Of a stretch of 52,448 nucleotides of DNA, positions 8,160 through 16,476 are shown one piece after another. Each line of letters starts with the position of its first letter. Position 1 is the stretch's first letter. A model generated the notes under the pieces. The model was not told the DNA's origin. It ran no database searches and saw nothing but the letters and a program-made list of their open reading frames with translations. The stretch is from Pseudomonadota bacterium (GTDB lineage Bacteria > Desulfobacterota > Desulfarculia > Desulfarculales > Desulfarculaceae). The stretch spans positions 1-52,448 of the forward strand of contig JAHIQI010000039.1 in NCBI GenBank assembly GCA_018902755.1, written 5' to 3'. The translations under genes and the position numbers were made by a program.

Positions 8160-10076
8160 CTATCGGTTCAGCATACTGCCCACGTATCTCAAAAGCTCGG
8201 TAGCACAGACCGGACAGTACCCATGTTCAGCAATGAGCTCCTCGCCGACCTTATTGATGCGGCGCAGTTGCTCCGGGTCGGGGCTCCGGGCGGAGGTGGT
8301 GATCTTAATGACGTCCTTCAAGTCTGCGAACAGCTTACGCTCGATGGCATCCCGTAACCGGGTATGGTTCTTGTAGTCAAAACGGATCCCTCTCCGTGCA
8401 TAACTGGAGATACGGATCAGGACTTCCTCGCGGAAGGTTCGTTTGGCGTTCTCCGACACCCCGATCTGCTCCTCGATGGCCCGCATCAACTGTTCGTCGG
8501 GCTCAATTTCCTCGTCTGTAAACAAGTCGTGGTTCCGTATCCCGCTGCAATAGGCCTCCACGTTGTCCAGATAATTATCGAAAAGGATCCGTGCCGCTTC
8601 CTCATAGGACTGCACAAAGGCCTTCCGGACTTCACGCTTTGCCATCTCGTCATACTCACGCCGTACCTGCGAGATGTGGTTGAGATAGCGCTCACGTTCC
8701 TCGCGGCCGATCGAAGGATGCTGGTCCATCCCATTCTTAATCGCCCGCAAAATGTCCAGAGCGTTTAGGCATTCGGCCTCGTTACGGATTATCGCCGACG
8801 ACAGGCGGTTCACAACGAACCGCGGATCCACCCCGCTCATCCCCTCCTCAGGGTGTTCACACTGGAGTTCCCGCAAATCCGCCTGCTTGAGGTTGTCAAC
8901 TTCCTCGCCGTCGTACAGCTTCATCTTGGCGAGCAGGTCCACGCCCTGTTTGCGGGAATCCTTAAGTCGGGATAAGACCGAGAACATCGCCGCCACCCGC
9001 AGGGCGTGTGGCGCCAGGTGGATGCTCTGAACATCGCTTTGCCCGATCAGCTTCTCGTAAATCCGGATCTCTTCGGTCACTCGCAGGTTATAGGGAATTT
9101 TCACTACGATCATCCGGGAAACCAGGGCCTCGTTTTTCCGATTGCTCACAAAGGCCCGGTATTCCGCTTCGTTGGTGTGTGCCACAATCATCTCATCCGC
9201 ATAGATCAGAGCATACCGCCCGGCCTTGAAATTACCTTCCTGGGACAAGCTTAGCAGGTTCCAGAGAAACCGTTCGTCGCATTTTAACAGCTCCTGAAAC
9301 TCCATGAGTCCCCGGTTGGCAATGTTCAACTCCCCGTCAAACCGATATGCCCGGGGATCAGATTCGGCACCGTAGTCTGCGATCGTCGAGAAGTCAATGC
9401 TGCCGGTGAGTTCAGCAATATCCTGAGACTTGGGATCGGAAGGGGTAAAGGTTCCGATGCCTGTGCGGTTTTCCTCCGAAAAGAGAATCCGCTCTACCGG
9501 AAACTCCTCAATCCGACCGCTATACTCCGTCTTTAACCGCAGACGGCAGGCCGGACACAGTTCCCCTTCCACGTGTACGCCGTATTCCTTTTCAAACGCC
9601 GGGCGCAGTTTCCGGGGGATCAAATGCAGGGGGTCCTCGTGCATGGGACAGCCCCTGATAGCGAAAACCGCACCGTCCGGCGTACGACTGTACGCCTCCA
9701 AACCGCGCTTCAGCAGGGTGACCAGAGTGGATTTGCCGCCGCTCACCGGCCCCATCAGTAACAGAATTCTCTTGCGCACATCAAGACGCCGGGCAGCCGG
9801 ATGCAGATAATCGTCCACCAGTCCCTCCAGCGTGCCGTCAAGGCCGAAGAGTTCACGGGTGAAGAACTTATAACGCCTTCCATCAGCGGCAGCCTCAATG
9901 CCGAAGGCCTCGACCATATTATAGATCCGGGTATGCGCGAGTTGGGCAACCCGGGGATGCTCACGCACCAGTTCCAGGTAGTCCTGAAACGTACCGTCCC
10001 AAGCCAATTCCTTCTCCTCCCGGGAATAATCCTCCAGACGCCTGAGAAATTCCAATATCCCCGCACCTCCAAGCAT
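8160..10076 (-). CDS. prkA: PrkA/YeaG serine protein kinase (AAA-type)
   Basis: A 638-residue PrkA-family protein, close to the usual ~630. The N-terminal AAA module has a Walker A GPVSGGKST at residues 109-117 after the family block RRLDVRKRILLLM; the C-terminal part holds the PrkA kinase-like region. In Bacillus PrkA is a sporulation-associated protein described as kinase and as an AAA protease; in enterics YeaG acts in nitrogen/stationary stress. A longer frame opens at 10208, but homology to the family begins near ILEFLRRLEDYSREE. ATG 10076 is used here; TTG 10055, with GGAGG ten bases upstream, is an equally good start. It forms a pair with downstream yhbH. Confidence 0.93.
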   Translation of the reverse strand: MLGGAGILEFLRRLEDYSREEKELAWDGTFQDYLELVREHPRVAQLAHTRIYNMVEAFGIEAAADGRRYKFFTRELFGLDGTLEGLVDDYLHPAARRLDVRKRILLLMGPVSGGKSTLVTLLKRGLEAYSRTPDGAVFAIRGCPMHEDPLHLIPRKLRPAFEKEYGVHVEGELCPACRLRLKTEYSGRIEEFPVERILFSEENRTGIGTFTPSDPKSQDIAELTGSIDFSTIADYGAESDPRAYRFDGELNIANRGLMEFQELLKCDERFLWNLLSLSQEGNFKAGRYALIYADEMIVAHTNEAEYRAFVSNRKNEALVSRMIVVKIPYNLRVTEEIRIYEKLIGQSDVQSIHLAPHALRVAAMFSVLSRLKDSRKQGVDLLAKMKLYDGEEVDNLKQADLRELQCEHPEEGMSGVDPRFVVNRLSSAIIRNEAECLNALDILRAIKNGMDQHPSIGREERERYLNHISQVRREYDEMAKREVRKAFVQSYEEAARILFDNYLDNVEAYCSGIRNHDLFTDEEIEPDEQLMRAIEEQIGVSENAKRTFREEVLIRISSYARRGIRFDYKNHTRLRDAIERKLFADLKDVIKITTSARSPDPEQLRRINKVGEELIAEHGYCPVCATELLRYVGSMLNR

Positions 10077-10206
10077 CTCAAGCTCGCCCCCGCTGGGTTT
10101 AACTCCTTGAAATATATGCTTAAAGTACCAAACATAGAAGAACCACCGCCTTTCGAGGACGTCCGAACAGAACTGCCACAACAAGGGGCCGTTGCCATAA
10201 AACTTC

Positions 10207-10220
10207 ATTGGTTAACCAAT
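10207..10220. promoter_or_regulatory. 14-bp perfect palindrome, candidate operator
   Basis: ATTGGTTAACCAAT reads the same on both strands and sits in the 261-bp gap between the divergent prkA and CuAO-N/LysM genes, 28 bp upstream of the latter's -35. Position suits a repressor or activator dimer site; the regulator is unknown. Confidence 0.4.
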
Positions 10221-10247
10221 TAGCAAAAATTGGCTGAGTCATAGGCA

Positions 10248-10276
10248 TTGAGTGACACAACTTACAGCTATATAAT
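10248..10276 (+). promoter_or_regulatory. Sigma-A promoter of CuAO-N/LysM gene
   Basis: TTGAGT (10248-10253), a 17-bp spacer and TATAAT (10271-10276), 62 bp before the ATG. Near-consensus. Confidence 0.7.
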
Positions 10277-10337
10277 ACAAATTGAACTAAGTGGGAGATA
10301 TGCTTGCTACTCCCATCATTACTAAGGACGTGACACA

Positions 10338-11381
10338 ATGCGGAATTTTGCCTCAATTGCACTGGCTGCAACAATCTTCCTGTTCTGTATACCATCGGTG
10401 GCCGAGGCTAATCCATCCGCCGCTTTAATGATCAATGGTCAGCGCATTGCAGGTGAAGCCTCTTTGATCCGAAATGACCGTGCCTACGTTCCCCTCCGCT
10501 TGGTATCGGAGAGTCTCAATGCAAAGGTTCAATGGAACCAGTCCCGCCGCACCATTGATATCTCAAACGGGCACTCCGAGATTCGCCTATTTCTAAATGA
10601 GGCTTTTGGCTATATGAACGCCAGAAGAATTGGCCTGGATGCTCCTCCGTTCCTCGTCGGCAGCACCACCTACGTTCCGCTCCGGTTTGTGGCTACAGCC
10701 TTGGGTGCTGATGTCCGCTACGATAACCGTTCGGTCAGCATTAGGCTGGCCGGTGCTAAGCCTCCGGCGTCGGCCTCCGGGACAGCCACCGAATACAGAG
10801 TAAGTAGCGGGGATACCCTCGGTACAATCGCGGCCCGTTTCAAGACCAGTGTTGCCGCCATCAAGCAAACTAATCAGTTGAAAAGTGACCTGATCACTCC
10901 CGGACAACTGCTCTTCGTGCCAACCAACAGCAAACAGCCCGTGACTAACATCTCGGTACCCAGCAGGGGGAGCAAGACCGGATACGGAGAGTTGATTGAA
11001 TGGCAGTACGCTAACTGGATATTTAACCATCACAGTACAGCGGTTATTCATGATCTCTGGTCGGGAAAAAGGTTCAACATCTACCGTATCGGTGGCGCTA
11101 ACCACGCCGACTGTGAACCCCTTACTGCTCAGGACACGGCGATCATGAAGTCCATCTACGGTGGTCAGTGGAGTTGGAATACCCGCCCGGTTATCGTTGA
11201 AATCGACGGAAGACGGCTAGCCGCGTCCATGAACGGTATGCCGCACGCCTTCAACACTGTGCCCAACAATAACTTCAATGGAATGTTCTGTGTACACTTC
11301 TGGAAAAGCCGCAATCACAATACCAATGCTGAAAACCCGGCCCATCAGTTGAACGTGCAGCGCGCAGCAGGGTTGAAGTAG
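10338..11381 (+). CDS. Secreted protein: copper amine oxidase N-like, LysM and conserved C-terminal domain
   Basis: A 347-residue exported protein. Residues 1-24 are a Sec signal ending near AEA. Residues ~28-135 hold two copper-amine-oxidase-N-like repeats (RAYVPLRLVSESLNAKVQW and TTYVPLRFVATALGADVRY). A LysM peptidoglycan-binding motif spans ~152-196 (YRVSSGDTLGTIAARFKTS). The C-terminal ~130 residues contain conserved-looking His/Cys positions (HADCEPLTAQD, AASMNGMPHAF, FCVHFWKSRNH, PAHQLNVQ). I know this arrangement from cell-wall proteins of spore-forming Firmicutes; a wall-modifying enzyme, perhaps with a catalytic Cys/His pair, is an inference. AGGA lies upstream of the ATG. Confidence 0.8.
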   Translation: MRNFASIALAATIFLFCIPSVAEANPSAALMINGQRIAGEASLIRNDRAYVPLRLVSESLNAKVQWNQSRRTIDISNGHSEIRLFLNEAFGYMNARRIGLDAPPFLVGSTTYVPLRFVATALGADVRYDNRSVSIRLAGAKPPASASGTATEYRVSSGDTLGTIAARFKTSVAAIKQTNQLKSDLITPGQLLFVPTNSKQPVTNISVPSRGSKTGYGELIEWQYANWIFNHHSTAVIHDLWSGKRFNIYRIGGANHADCEPLTAQDTAIMKSIYGGQWSWNTRPVIVEIDGRRLAASMNGMPHAFNTVPNNNFNGMFCVHFWKSRNHNTNAENPAHQLNVQRAAGLK

Positions 11382-11412
11382 ATTACGGCATCCACAACTA
11401 CTAAAAAAGCAA

Positions 11413-11446
11413 GGGACGGTATCCGGCATCGCCGGAACCGTCCCAT
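11413..11446. terminator. Terminator between convergent genes
   Basis: Stem 11413-11427 pairs with 11431-11444 with one bulged A. On the minus strand it is followed by a T-run (complement of AAAAAA at 11403-11408), so it mainly ends the beta-propeller transcript. Confidence 0.6.
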
Positions 11447-11478
11447 CACATTTTGAATCCTTTATCGGGCTAAATTCC

Positions 11479-13455
11479 TCAACCGCGGGGCAGCTCCAAG
11501 CCGCCCTTTCTGGCTAGACTGCCCAGATCATTGGCCTGAACCATCCCGTCCGACAGGGTATAGAGCGTGTCCTTGATGTAGAGGATCCGGTTGATGTCCC
11601 GGTTGCCAGGGTACCAGTCCAGTCCGGCCTTCAGGTAGTCTTGGTCCGACCGATGGGTCAGCTTCCCCCTAAGGGTGAAGCCCCGGTCGATGCTAAGGTC
11701 GTAGACGTAGGCTCCCTGAAACACAAAGCTACCGTACTCCCACTGTGGGGTTGAGGTGCTCTTGTTCTGAATCTCCGCCACTATAATGGGGAAGGCCAGG
11801 AGATTTTGCTCCCTGTTGAACAGCAGGGCCCGGTGATTGTTCAGCACCTCCGAATGAGTCCCCCGATCCCCAATCTGCACCGCATACTTCTCCACCGGAT
11901 GATTCACGTCGGTAATGTCAAAAAGCGCTACTTTCATCCCCTGCGCGTAGGCAAAACCCTGGCGAACCGGCGTCCCGTCACGGTTCTTTTGTACTGCCTC
12001 CACCGCGTCCTTGCCGAACCCAATCAGGTGGTGCTCGTCGTAAGGATGCAAGTAGTTGCTGAATCCGGGAATTTTCAGGACTCCCAGTATCGTGGGTTCA
12101 TTAGGGTCTGAAAGGTCAAAGACAAATAGGGGGTCGGTGGTTTTGAAGGTGACCATGTAACCCCTCTGGCCCATGAACCGTGCCGAGTAAATCCGTTCGC
12201 CCGGAGCAATGTCTTCAATCTTCCCTGCTATACCGAGGCCCTTGTCCAATATGAACAGATTGTTGCTGGAAATGCCGCTCTGCCAGTGACTTTGGGTGGT
12301 TGCAATACGGAAGAACCCGTCGAATTCGTCCATGGAGAACTGGTTTAGCACCGTTCCCGAAACAGCCCCCTGTCCGTTGTAAACAGCTTTGCCCTTTTCC
12401 AACGCAAAGCGGTAGACCGTGGTTTCTTCTTGATTTGCGATCGGCGGCGCTATACCCGGCAGGCGGGGGGATTCGGGCAGGATCACGGGCATCGGTTGGA
12501 TTGGGCCGTGGTCATACCTTGTCGCCGCAACGTACAGGTTAGCAGTGGACACATAGACGTTGGTGCCCGCGCCGAGATAAGTACCCACCTGCACCCCTTC
12601 TGCCGTATCCAGGCTGAATCCACCGACAATCAAGAAGTTGGGTTCGACGAACCCGGGGAAATAGCAGATGTCTGCACACTTGACCCGTTTGTAGTCCTCT
12701 CCGGCCCGGGTGTCCCGGTAGACGGGGGTAACGACCGAGGATGCGGGTGCGGCCGAATCGCGTAGGAGATACACGTTCAGATACCGGTTTGCAACCAGAT
12801 AGACGTCCTTCCCGATCTTTCGCGAGGACAAGTAGTCACCCTCAATCTCCACGGTTCTGGTCTCGGTGATTCGATTCTTGTCCCGAATGTCAAAGACTAC
12901 TGCTTTGACGGTACCGCTCACCGGAAGGATGATGGAAGGATAAGTCCCGGAACGCATGGGGTAGGACGTACCGACCACGACCAGGTGTTCCCGATCCACA
13001 TACATTTCCCGAGGGTTGAAGTTCGGGTCGGCAAAGGTTAGCACCTTCTGCACCGTCATTTGGTCTGCCGGATTAGCCCGGATCACCAGTACCCGGCTGT
13101 TGTTAACCTGGTATATAAACTCTCCGTCCGTCTTGATGATGTCGGCCTCGTCCACGCCTTCCACCTGCACGTTGGTAGTCGAATACTCGTCTCGGCTTGG
13201 TGCCGCCTGTTTTTCCGAAGGGGCTGCGGCCATGCCGCTGTCCTCGGCCAACATTCTCTCATTCATACCTACCCTTAGGGGAAAATACCCCTGGTATTGC
13301 TGCCTCTCTTCCAGCAGCCGGGTCAACTCGGCGCAGGACCCCACCGACGGTAGTGCTAACGGCTCCGGTGCAACCTTTGCCTCACCGGGCAGTTTTGTAA
13401 ACCCCATCGCCAACGCCGCCACCATAAACATCAGCACCCCGATCCACCGGTACAT
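11479..13455 (-). CDS. Secreted beta-propeller domain protein
   Basis: A 658-residue exported protein of the family described as secreted with a C-terminal beta-propeller distantly related to WD-40 (Beta_propel, PF09826). The signal segment is MYRWIGVLMFMVAALAMGF. Typical stretches follow: SRDEYSTTNVQVEGVDEADIIKTDG near residue 110, then blades with YQVNNSRVLVIRA, LFVFDLSDPNEPTILGVLKIPGFS and YLHPYDEHHLIGFG. ATG 13455 is chosen because AAGGAG lies 8 bases upstream and the signal starts there; a longer frame to 13566 has neither. Function in the family is unknown; an envelope-associated binding role is a guess. Confidence 0.85.
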   Translation of the reverse strand: MYRWIGVLMFMVAALAMGFTKLPGEAKVAPEPLALPSVGSCAELTRLLEERQQYQGYFPLRVGMNERMLAEDSGMAAAPSEKQAAPSRDEYSTTNVQVEGVDEADIIKTDGEFIYQVNNSRVLVIRANPADQMTVQKVLTFADPNFNPREMYVDREHLVVVGTSYPMRSGTYPSIILPVSGTVKAVVFDIRDKNRITETRTVEIEGDYLSSRKIGKDVYLVANRYLNVYLLRDSAAPASSVVTPVYRDTRAGEDYKRVKCADICYFPGFVEPNFLIVGGFSLDTAEGVQVGTYLGAGTNVYVSTANLYVAATRYDHGPIQPMPVILPESPRLPGIAPPIANQEETTVYRFALEKGKAVYNGQGAVSGTVLNQFSMDEFDGFFRIATTQSHWQSGISSNNLFILDKGLGIAGKIEDIAPGERIYSARFMGQRGYMVTFKTTDPLFVFDLSDPNEPTILGVLKIPGFSNYLHPYDEHHLIGFGKDAVEAVQKNRDGTPVRQGFAYAQGMKVALFDITDVNHPVEKYAVQIGDRGTHSEVLNNHRALLFNREQNLLAFPIIVAEIQNKSTSTPQWEYGSFVFQGAYVYDLSIDRGFTLRGKLTHRSDQDYLKAGLDWYPGNRDINRILYIKDTLYTLSDGMVQANDLGSLARKGGLELPRG

Positions 13456-13564
13456 CGGCCCACTCCTTCCCAATTCTGCTGTTACCTTCTTGTAATGCTG
13501 ACGTTCGGCAGGGCTAAACAGTTTTCTAGTACGACCGCCTTCGGCCAAAAACGATGCCGTACCC

Positions 13565-13591
13565 AAAACAAAAGACCGCCAAAAGGCGGTC
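13565..13591 (-). terminator. Rho-independent terminator (minus strand)
   Basis: GACCGCC-AAAA-GGCGGTC hairpin (13574-13591) followed on the minus strand by TCTTTTGTTTT. It lies 35 bases past the stop of the 40-residue ORF and would close that transcript. Confidence 0.6.
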
Positions 13592-13625
13592 CTAGCAATC
13601 TCTACAGTATCGTTTGCAACGTGAA

Positions 13626-13748
13626 CTAGTTAACCAAGGGTACCACGATATATGGACGATCGTCTTCGAGGAGGGCCGGAAGCTCGTCGGCGGGTACGAT
13701 CCGGTAGTTCACGTCATTACCGTCCGACCAGGTCACAAGGTATTCCAT
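13626..13748 (-). CDS. Small protein of 40 residues
   Basis: An ATG preceded by GGGAGCGGGAGAG opens a 40-codon frame beginning MEYLVTWSDGNDVNYRIVPA and ending in a stop 35 bases before a clear terminator. The composition is protein-like: acidic, with VTW, YRIV and YIVVPLV strands. It starts 110 bases downstream of gatD on the same strand, so it could be the last gene of the murT-gatD unit. A TATAAC element about 40 bases upstream could also serve it alone. I do not recognise the protein. Confidence 0.5.
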   Translation of the reverse strand: MEYLVTWSDGNDVNYRIVPADELPALLEDDRPYIVVPLVN

Positions 13749-13858
13749 CTCTCCCGCTCCCTTCAGGGTGTATCCCTGTATACGTTATACTTAATCCGAT
13801 CTTAACAGAATGCACCCCTCGTTACAAGGGCGAAATGAAAACCAATATGAAAAATATT

Positions 13859-14596
13859 CTAGAGGATTTTTAAGCGGGAAAGCATGACCTGGTTCGCAGC
13901 GTCCTCAAAACCATCATCTAGGGGCGCGAGAAAGCCATCCCGTCCCCGCCTTTCCAGCGCCAGTCGGATGAAATAGTCGGTGAGCGCTGGATTCTTGGGT
14001 AGCAGGGGACCATGCATGTATGAACAGAAGACGTTCTTGTACCGTGCACCTTCGGTTCCGTCAGCACCGTTGTTGCCGTGACCGGACAGTACCCGGCCGA
14101 AGGGCTTAATTTCACCGAGGAAAGTCTGGCCGGAATGGTTCTCGAAGCCGGAGACGTGTACGATTCGCCCCGGCACGGAGATTCCGACTGCCACATTGCC
14201 GATCAAACGGGTGGTCCCGGCTTGGGTATAGAAGTCCAGCAGATCCAATCCCGGGATAACCCGGCCGCTCAAGGAACGGTAATACCGGCCAAGCAGCTGA
14301 TATCCCCCGCAGATCGCTAAGGTGACCATACCGTCCTCAAAGGCGTCCCTGAGGTTGGCCCTCCGGCTCGAAAGGTCTTCCGCCATTAAGTCCTGTTCCC
14401 GGTCGGAGCCCCCGCCAAGGAACAGGAAATCCGCATCCGTGAAGTCGATGCGCTCTCCCAGGTTAATCTCCCGCACCTGCACAGCGATACCCCGCCACTC
14501 ACAACGACGGCGAAAAGCGATGATATTCCCACGATCCCCATACAGGTTGAGCAGATCTGGATAAAGGTGATATACCGTGAGCATCACGTCGGTCAC
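13859..14596 (-). CDS. gatD: Lipid II isoglutaminyl synthase, glutaminase subunit GatD
   Basis: Class I glutamine amidotransferase of the CobB/CobQ-like type, 245 residues. It supplies ammonia to MurT for amidating the D-Glu of lipid II to D-isoGln. The nucleophile Cys96 lies in LAICGGYQLLG and a catalytic His in CSYMHGPLLPKNP; VYHLYPDLLNLYGDRGNI is the family N-terminus. The GTG start overlaps the murT stop (GTGA); ATG 14584 is an alternative that starts directly at the conserved block. Two-gene operon with murT. Confidence 0.93.
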   Translation of the reverse strand: MTDVMLTVYHLYPDLLNLYGDRGNIIAFRRRCEWRGIAVQVREINLGERIDFTDADFLFLGGGSDREQDLMAEDLSSRRANLRDAFEDGMVTLAICGGYQLLGRYYRSLSGRVIPGLDLLDFYTQAGTTRLIGNVAVGISVPGRIVHVSGFENHSGQTFLGEIKPFGRVLSGHGNNGADGTEGARYKNVFCSYMHGPLLPKNPALTDYFIRLALERRGRDGFLAPLDDGFEDAANQVMLSRLKIL

Positions 14597-15957
14597 TTCC
14601 CGTCACTCATAGTGCTCAAGGCCTTCTCGGTCGGCCAGAGAGCGGTGTAGGTAGCCAGAAGATAGGCGGCATCTCCACCTCCACGTACCATCTCTCCAAC
14701 CGCATCCTGTACCCGGGGTTCGACCCCGATCTTGCGCGCACTGACACCGGCATACTTCAAGCGCACGGCCATCTCGGCGGCCCGCTCACCGCTGCAAAGA
14801 AACCGGTTAATCTCCAAGTCCGGTTCAGCCAATAGTTCAACATCAACGTCCCATAGCCAGGAAATGTCCCGTCCATCAGCAGCGTTGTCGTTGATGGCGA
14901 TGTACAGATCCTTGCTTCCCCGTGCAGCGAGTAGGATCGCCAGACTCTCATTGAAACCGGCCGGGTTTTTCACCAGGTTCAGGTATAGGGGGCGCCCTCG
15001 GTGTCGGAAGTGCTGTAGACGCCCGATCTCAGGTTTATAGTGATAAAGGCTTTTCAGCATGGTTTCCGGTTCTAGTCTAAGGCCCGACCCGGCACATAGG
15101 GCGGCTAGGGCATTGTACAGGTTGTAGAAGCCCTGGGTCGGCAGGTTCAGCCGGAAGTCCCGGCCGTCGAGAACCACCCGGCAGGTGGTTTCATCTACAC
15201 TCGAGACAGCCTCCCAGCCCTGAACCGCGGGTTCAGGCCGCTCGAACCCGCAACCAGTACACTCGTACAAACCCAGTTGACTGTAATGGTAGAAGGAATA
15301 GTGGAGGTCCGTCCCGCACAGGGGACAGAAGCGGGCCTCACGCGAAGCACCCGAAGTGTCCAGGACCCGCCCGTGCGGCGCCAAACCGAAATAGGTCGTC
15401 TCCGGACCGATCCGGCCTAGCTGGGCGACCAGCGGATCGTCGCCGTTTAGTACCAATCGTGTTTTGGGAAGCTTCCGCAGGGCGTCGCGGATGAAGGAAA
15501 TGGTCTGGTCCAACTCGCCATACCGGTCCAGCTGATCCCGAAAGAAGTTAGTGACCACAACCACGTCCGGGTTGACCTGCTCCACCACCCTGGGAAAGCT
15601 GGCCTCGTCCACTTCGAGCACGGCATAATCAAAGGAGTACGCCGGATTTACCCCAGCACTCCGGACGAAGGCAGTGGCAATCCCGGGAAGCATATTGGCC
15701 CCCTCCCGGTTGATGATCACACTGTGACCGGCGTCGCTCAACATCTGGGCGATCATGTTGTTGGTGGTGGTCTTGCCGTTGGTCCCGGTAACCAGGATTA
15801 CACCCTTTTTCGCCCTGCGTGCCAGGGCCCTCAGGGTACCGGGATAAATGCGCAGGGCGACATGCCCCGGTAGCGAGGAACCGCGGTGTCCAAGCATCCG
15901 GCTCAAAGCGGCAACTGTCTTCCCGGCCCATACGGCAGCACACAGGCGAAACGGCAA
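14593..15957 (-). CDS. murT: Lipid II isoglutaminyl synthase, Mur-ligase subunit MurT
   Basis: A 454-residue Mur ligase homologue that, with GatD, amidates lipid II in Gram-positive cell walls. The ATP loop VTGTNGKTTTNNM is at residues 57-69. A four-Cys zinc-ribbon insert (CPLC and CTGC, residues ~209-240) is the hallmark separating MurT from MurC-F. The C-terminal DUF1727-type domain includes YIAINDNAADGRDISWLWD. TTG 15957 has GGAGG eight bases upstream. MurT-GatD is a strong marker for a Gram-positive or related host and contrasts with what lies beyond 16,080. Confidence 0.95.
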   Translation of the reverse strand: MPFRLCAAVWAGKTVAALSRMLGHRGSSLPGHVALRIYPGTLRALARRAKKGVILVTGTNGKTTTNNMIAQMLSDAGHSVIINREGANMLPGIATAFVRSAGVNPAYSFDYAVLEVDEASFPRVVEQVNPDVVVVTNFFRDQLDRYGELDQTISFIRDALRKLPKTRLVLNGDDPLVAQLGRIGPETTYFGLAPHGRVLDTSGASREARFCPLCGTDLHYSFYHYSQLGLYECTGCGFERPEPAVQGWEAVSSVDETTCRVVLDGRDFRLNLPTQGFYNLYNALAALCAGSGLRLEPETMLKSLYHYKPEIGRLQHFRHRGRPLYLNLVKNPAGFNESLAILLAARGSKDLYIAINDNAADGRDISWLWDVDVELLAEPDLEINRFLCSGERAAEMAVRLKYAGVSARKIGVEPRVQDAVGEMVRGGGDAAYLLATYTALWPTEKALSTMSDGK

Positions 15958-15990
15958 AGGTCAAGCCTCCTTACCGAAGATACTCCCATT

Positions 15991-16019
15991 ACTTTACATT
16001 TCCAGCCCTCAAAAATCAA
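15991..16019 (-). promoter_or_regulatory. Sigma-A promoter of murT-gatD
   Basis: On the minus strand TTGATT (16019-16014), a 17-bp spacer and TAAAGT (15996-15991), 34 bp before the murT start. It shows that the Firmicute-type sequence continues intact to at least 16,019. Confidence 0.6.
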
Positions 16020-16476
16020 GTAAGGGGTGGGGGGGTTTCCCCCCCCCCCCCTAGGCCGTTAACGGCACGGTCAGTAGAAGGAATTGTTGGGTTTCGCTTT
16101 GCTCTACCCAACCTACGCGATTGCCGAAAATAGCAAAGGCCGTGTCTGGCCAGCGCGGGCATGACAAGGGAAACGGAAGATGGCCACGTCGCGGCGGGAG
16201 AACGACCTTTGCTTTCCCGACGCTTGCCTCCGCCGCTCCTCGCCATGACGGCTATGGCTGGAAGGAATGGCGGGGAGGGTTTGTCCTGGCCGGGCGTTGT
16301 CCACGGCGAGTGAGCGTCTTCTGCGGGCGGAGATTGCTTCGTCGCTGTGCTCCTCGCAACGACATAGGGATTTGTTGGGTTTCGGGCTATGCCCTCTACC
16401 CAACCTACGCGATCACGGGAAACAGCAAAGGCCGTGGGCGATTGGCCCACGGCCTTTTGGCGTCTGGTCGCGTGGC
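16020..16476. repeat. Junction and repeat island
   Basis: No gene is supported in this stretch. It opens with G7-TTT-C13 (16029-16051), where the two sequence styles meet. Then come two copies of a palindromic repeat, GTTGGGTTTCG...TACCCAACCTACG (16084-16121 and 16371-16413). Between them is one copy of a second interspersed repeat, GATTGCTTCGTCGCTGTGCT plus CCTCGCAACGACA (16332-16363), with a degenerate relative near 16226-16250. Both kinds of repeat are known to recur across many proteobacterial genomes; reading frames through them are artefacts. Confidence 0.75.
16427..16457 (-). terminator. Terminator of speD-speE
   Basis: Perfect 13-bp stem AAAGGCCGTGGGC / GCCCACGGCCTTT with a 5-base loop, starting 20 bases past the speE stop on its strand. 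Confidence 0.65.

Noticed and set aside
8160..10208. Longer PrkA starting at 10208
   Set aside because: The extra 44 residues are hydrophobic/aromatic and lack family similarity; known PrkA proteins begin at the ILEFLRRLEDY block.
16029..16051. Phase-variable homopolymer tract controlling a gene
   Set aside because: The tract is not in a coding region or between promoter elements of a visible gene; an assembly join explains it better.
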